Assembly: GCA_038496675.1 (NCBI GenBank)
Contig: CM076663.1
Span: 14,491,538 to 14,555,537, forward strand
Source of the DNA: Rachycentron canadum
Taxonomy: Eukaryota; Chordata; Actinopteri; Carangiformes; Rachycentridae
Length of the DNA stretch: 64,000 nt
Direction: 5' to 3'
The number at the start of each line of letters is the position of its first letter. Position 1 is the first letter of the stretch. Positions 61,771 through 64,000 of the stretch are shown one piece after another. The position numbers and the translations under genes were made by a program. The notes beneath the pieces were generated by a model. It was not told the origin of the DNA. It made no database searches and saw nothing but the letters and a program-made list of their open reading frames with translations.

Positions 61771-64000
61771 GTCATGACCTCATGTTTCCTGCCCTGTCAG
61801 GTTTGATTGTAGAAATATCCTCTTGTTTCCAGATTGCAGCACTTTCTGCGGTGAGGTCACAGTTGACCAAAACTACGTAAATATGACCCAAAAGAGGTAA
61901 TTCATGCAAATCACAAATAACCCAGAGTGTTGATTGGTTGTTGGTTGAAGTTACATGCCAAGGTTTTGAACTACCCTCCACAAATCAGGACTGTGAGGGA
62001 CATGTCAGCAGAACACAGCACACAGATTTATAGATTTAAGAAAAGGTGGGTTTTTTTTTTTTGTTTTGTTTTGTTTTTTGTTTTCTTTTACAGAAAAATT
62101 GAAAAGTTAAAGCAAAAGTGGGGATTAACTAAATTAAGGCCCCAAAATTTAGAAAAATTTACTAAACTTAGTGATTTACCTAAACGAGCATCAAACTGAG
62201 GCTCTGAGATGACAGTATATAGTAACCAAACCAACATGAGGGACTGAGTAACTGAGCTGAATTTGCAAAATAGCTCGCAAAATAATGCTGTTCAGACATT
62301 TGGTGGGAAAATGAACTAAACATGGGCACTTCATCTTGAACCTAGATGCAAACTCAAACTTGCGCCTTTAATTATAAAAATGTTGCCTGTTGCTGAATGT
62401 AAATATAAATGAGCGTTGGTGTGGCCAATACAAGGACGTTGTACTGAGACAGCAGCAGAATTATCAGCAGCTGGTGTCTCAAAACCTGAGAAACTAAGAG
62501 TGTGCACAGCTGGATGCACCACAGGCAAATAAGTATTTATTTAATGAGGAATGTTCAATTTCTTTGTTTTTTCCTTTTGTAGAGAAAGGAGAGAGAAAGA
62601 GAAAGGAGTATTGAGATATCGTGCACTTGCAGTGTAAAGAGCTTACGAGACCAACACATTTCAGCTTGTGGCTTTAGGGTCATTGCATTCAGCTTGTGTG
62701 TTGTATGGACTTATGTTTTTTTGGTCATAACATTTGGTTAGTGAAAATTAATAACTGTGTAACTGTACTTGTATAGTGGGTGTGCACTGAGACGCTGTTT
62801 ATTCTTACTCACACACATGGAAACACATTGACTAATGTCCTCTGTCAACTGTGTTGCTCCCAGCATGCAGTAGTAGTTTCATTAAGGAAACTGGATTGAC
62901 ATCATTGCAGTGATAAGATGTGTATTGCTCTCTTAGGACAACTCGATCATGGAACTAGACAACGCTGAAGCAGTGACCTCTCTCTTCTGGTCATAAATGA
63001 CTTGACAGCAGCCAAATCAAGGCTGATGGATGATCGTTTATTTCATCAAGCAAACACTGCGTTCTTCTGTCTGTACGCTCGTCTTTTCATGTGCCATCAC
63101 ACATGCACCTCATAATCCTATCTTTTACAAAAACTATCCATCATAGCCTTCCAGGTTTCTTTCTTCTATTCTGAACTATGGCAAAAATGTGTCTGTGTTT
63201 TCCCTTTTTAGGAATTGGAAAGAATTCTCCCATCATTCTCTCCCTTGTCTTTTTTTTCCACCCACCTTTCATTTGCGAAAGAATCAGCAGTGACGAGGTG
63301 CATGTCTGGACTTCTGTGCAGAGATAGTTGTCAAAATAAACCCAAGGGAGATGCGCTGGACTAGATGAAGTGGAAAGGTACACCACTGAGTGACTATGAA
63401 TTGCTCTGTTGTGAAAGGAATGGGCAGTGAGGCGGCTGGAATAGTTGGCATTGTTGAGAGACCTCATGGGATTTTGGGACAATAAAATAACTCCCCCAGC
63501 CACCATTCATCTGTTTTCTTTTTCTCTGGCAAATTATGTCATCACCCAAACTGGACCTGTCATCCCTCCTTGACTGGACTGGTTCAGTAAGGGTGTTTGA
63601 TAGATTTGTTTGGCTTTTTATCTTTCTCTCATCAGGCCAGTAGCATATCGTGGTGCTCGTCTGCATATAGAGTTTAAAAAAAAAGATGCAGAGAGTGGGA
63701 GAACAAAAATGTCAGGGAGAGAGCACATAAAGATGAAAAGGAAACTCACACGTGTTATCTGATCGTTTATGTAGCCCAGGCAGAGAAAGGGAAAGCTGTC
63801 CAGGGAGCGATGTGTGTATTTGTTTTAACTGCCAGGTCAAATCCAGGGCAAGGGTCAGATGTATTTTAGTAGCCCCAGGTTGTTCTCACTGAAGTGGGAG
63901 AGGTTTGAATGGGGTGGAACAGCACCCCCAGTGATCTTTTACTGCTGAATCTTCTGCCAAAATGTTTGACCTGAAGCTATCAATCGGGGACTCTCATAGA

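Larger units (their letters stand above)
37766..64000. other. Gene-poor right part of the window
   Basis: No complete gene was recognised in 26 kb. Two weak minus-strand exon candidates (40214, 46532), degraded interspersed repeats (38720, 42129, 48916, 61565), one (CA)n array, two G-quadruplex-type tracts and a long purine-rich block were found. The remainder is AT-rich unique-looking DNA. It may be intergenic or lie in introns of a large gene. Confidence 0.55.

Noticed and set aside
1..64000. tRNA, rRNA, CRISPR, prophage or operon structure
   Set aside because: No tRNA A/B-box pair with cloverleaf, no regularly spaced repeats and no compact gene arrays; the DNA is plainly vertebrate nuclear.

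Overview
The window is vertebrate nuclear DNA, most likely from a ray-finned (percomorph-like) teleost. The evidence is multi-exon genes with GT-AG introns, several of them only 89-175 bp long, many long (CA)n microsatellites, an L2-clade LINE with a typical fish 3' end, and two proteins that match vertebrate families over their whole length. No bacterial or phage features, CRISPR array, rRNA or tRNA gene was seen.

Two genes can be rebuilt exon by exon. smap2 (small ArfGAP 2, minus strand, 19284 down to 6831) has nine coding exons whose phases all agree and give a 485-residue protein. It has an ArfGAP zinc finger, a clathrin-box motif and an expanded Met/Gln-rich C-terminal half. trappc3 (Bet3 subunit of TRAPP, plus strand, 20417 to 24986) has five coding exons giving exactly 180 residues, the usual family length, with the conserved Cys68. 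The two genes are head to head, with 1.1 kb between their start codons. Both act in membrane traffic: Smap2 as an Arf GTPase-activating protein on clathrin-coated endosomes and TGN, Trappc3 in ER-Golgi vesicle tethering.

Layout: 1-2.8 kb, flank of an unidentified gene with a plus-strand poly(A) signal and a coding-like but frame-broken fragment. 2.8-6.8 kb, downstream region or 3' UTR of smap2. 6.8-19.3 kb, smap2, including a 9.1-kb first intron rich in simple repeats and palindromes. 19.3-20.4 kb, shared promoter interval. 20.4-25.7 kb, trappc3 and its 3' UTR. 25.7-36.0 kb, gene-poor, with a few isolated exon-like segments. 36.0-37.8 kb, a 5'-truncated L2 LINE containing a 350-bp assembly gap. 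37.8-64 kb, gene-poor DNA with degraded interspersed repeats, a periodic repeat, polypurine/G-quadruplex tracts and two weak exon candidates. This could be a gene desert or the introns of a large gene; the sequence alone does not decide.

No undescribed multi-gene system is evident. The observations most worth checking are a CA tract filling much of the 89-nt smap2 intron 3, several near-perfect hairpins (12.9, 15.0 and 21.2 kb), a possible exon pair encoding an FFAT-like motif (28.1/29.3 kb), and an orphan coding-like segment at 40.2-40.4 kb.
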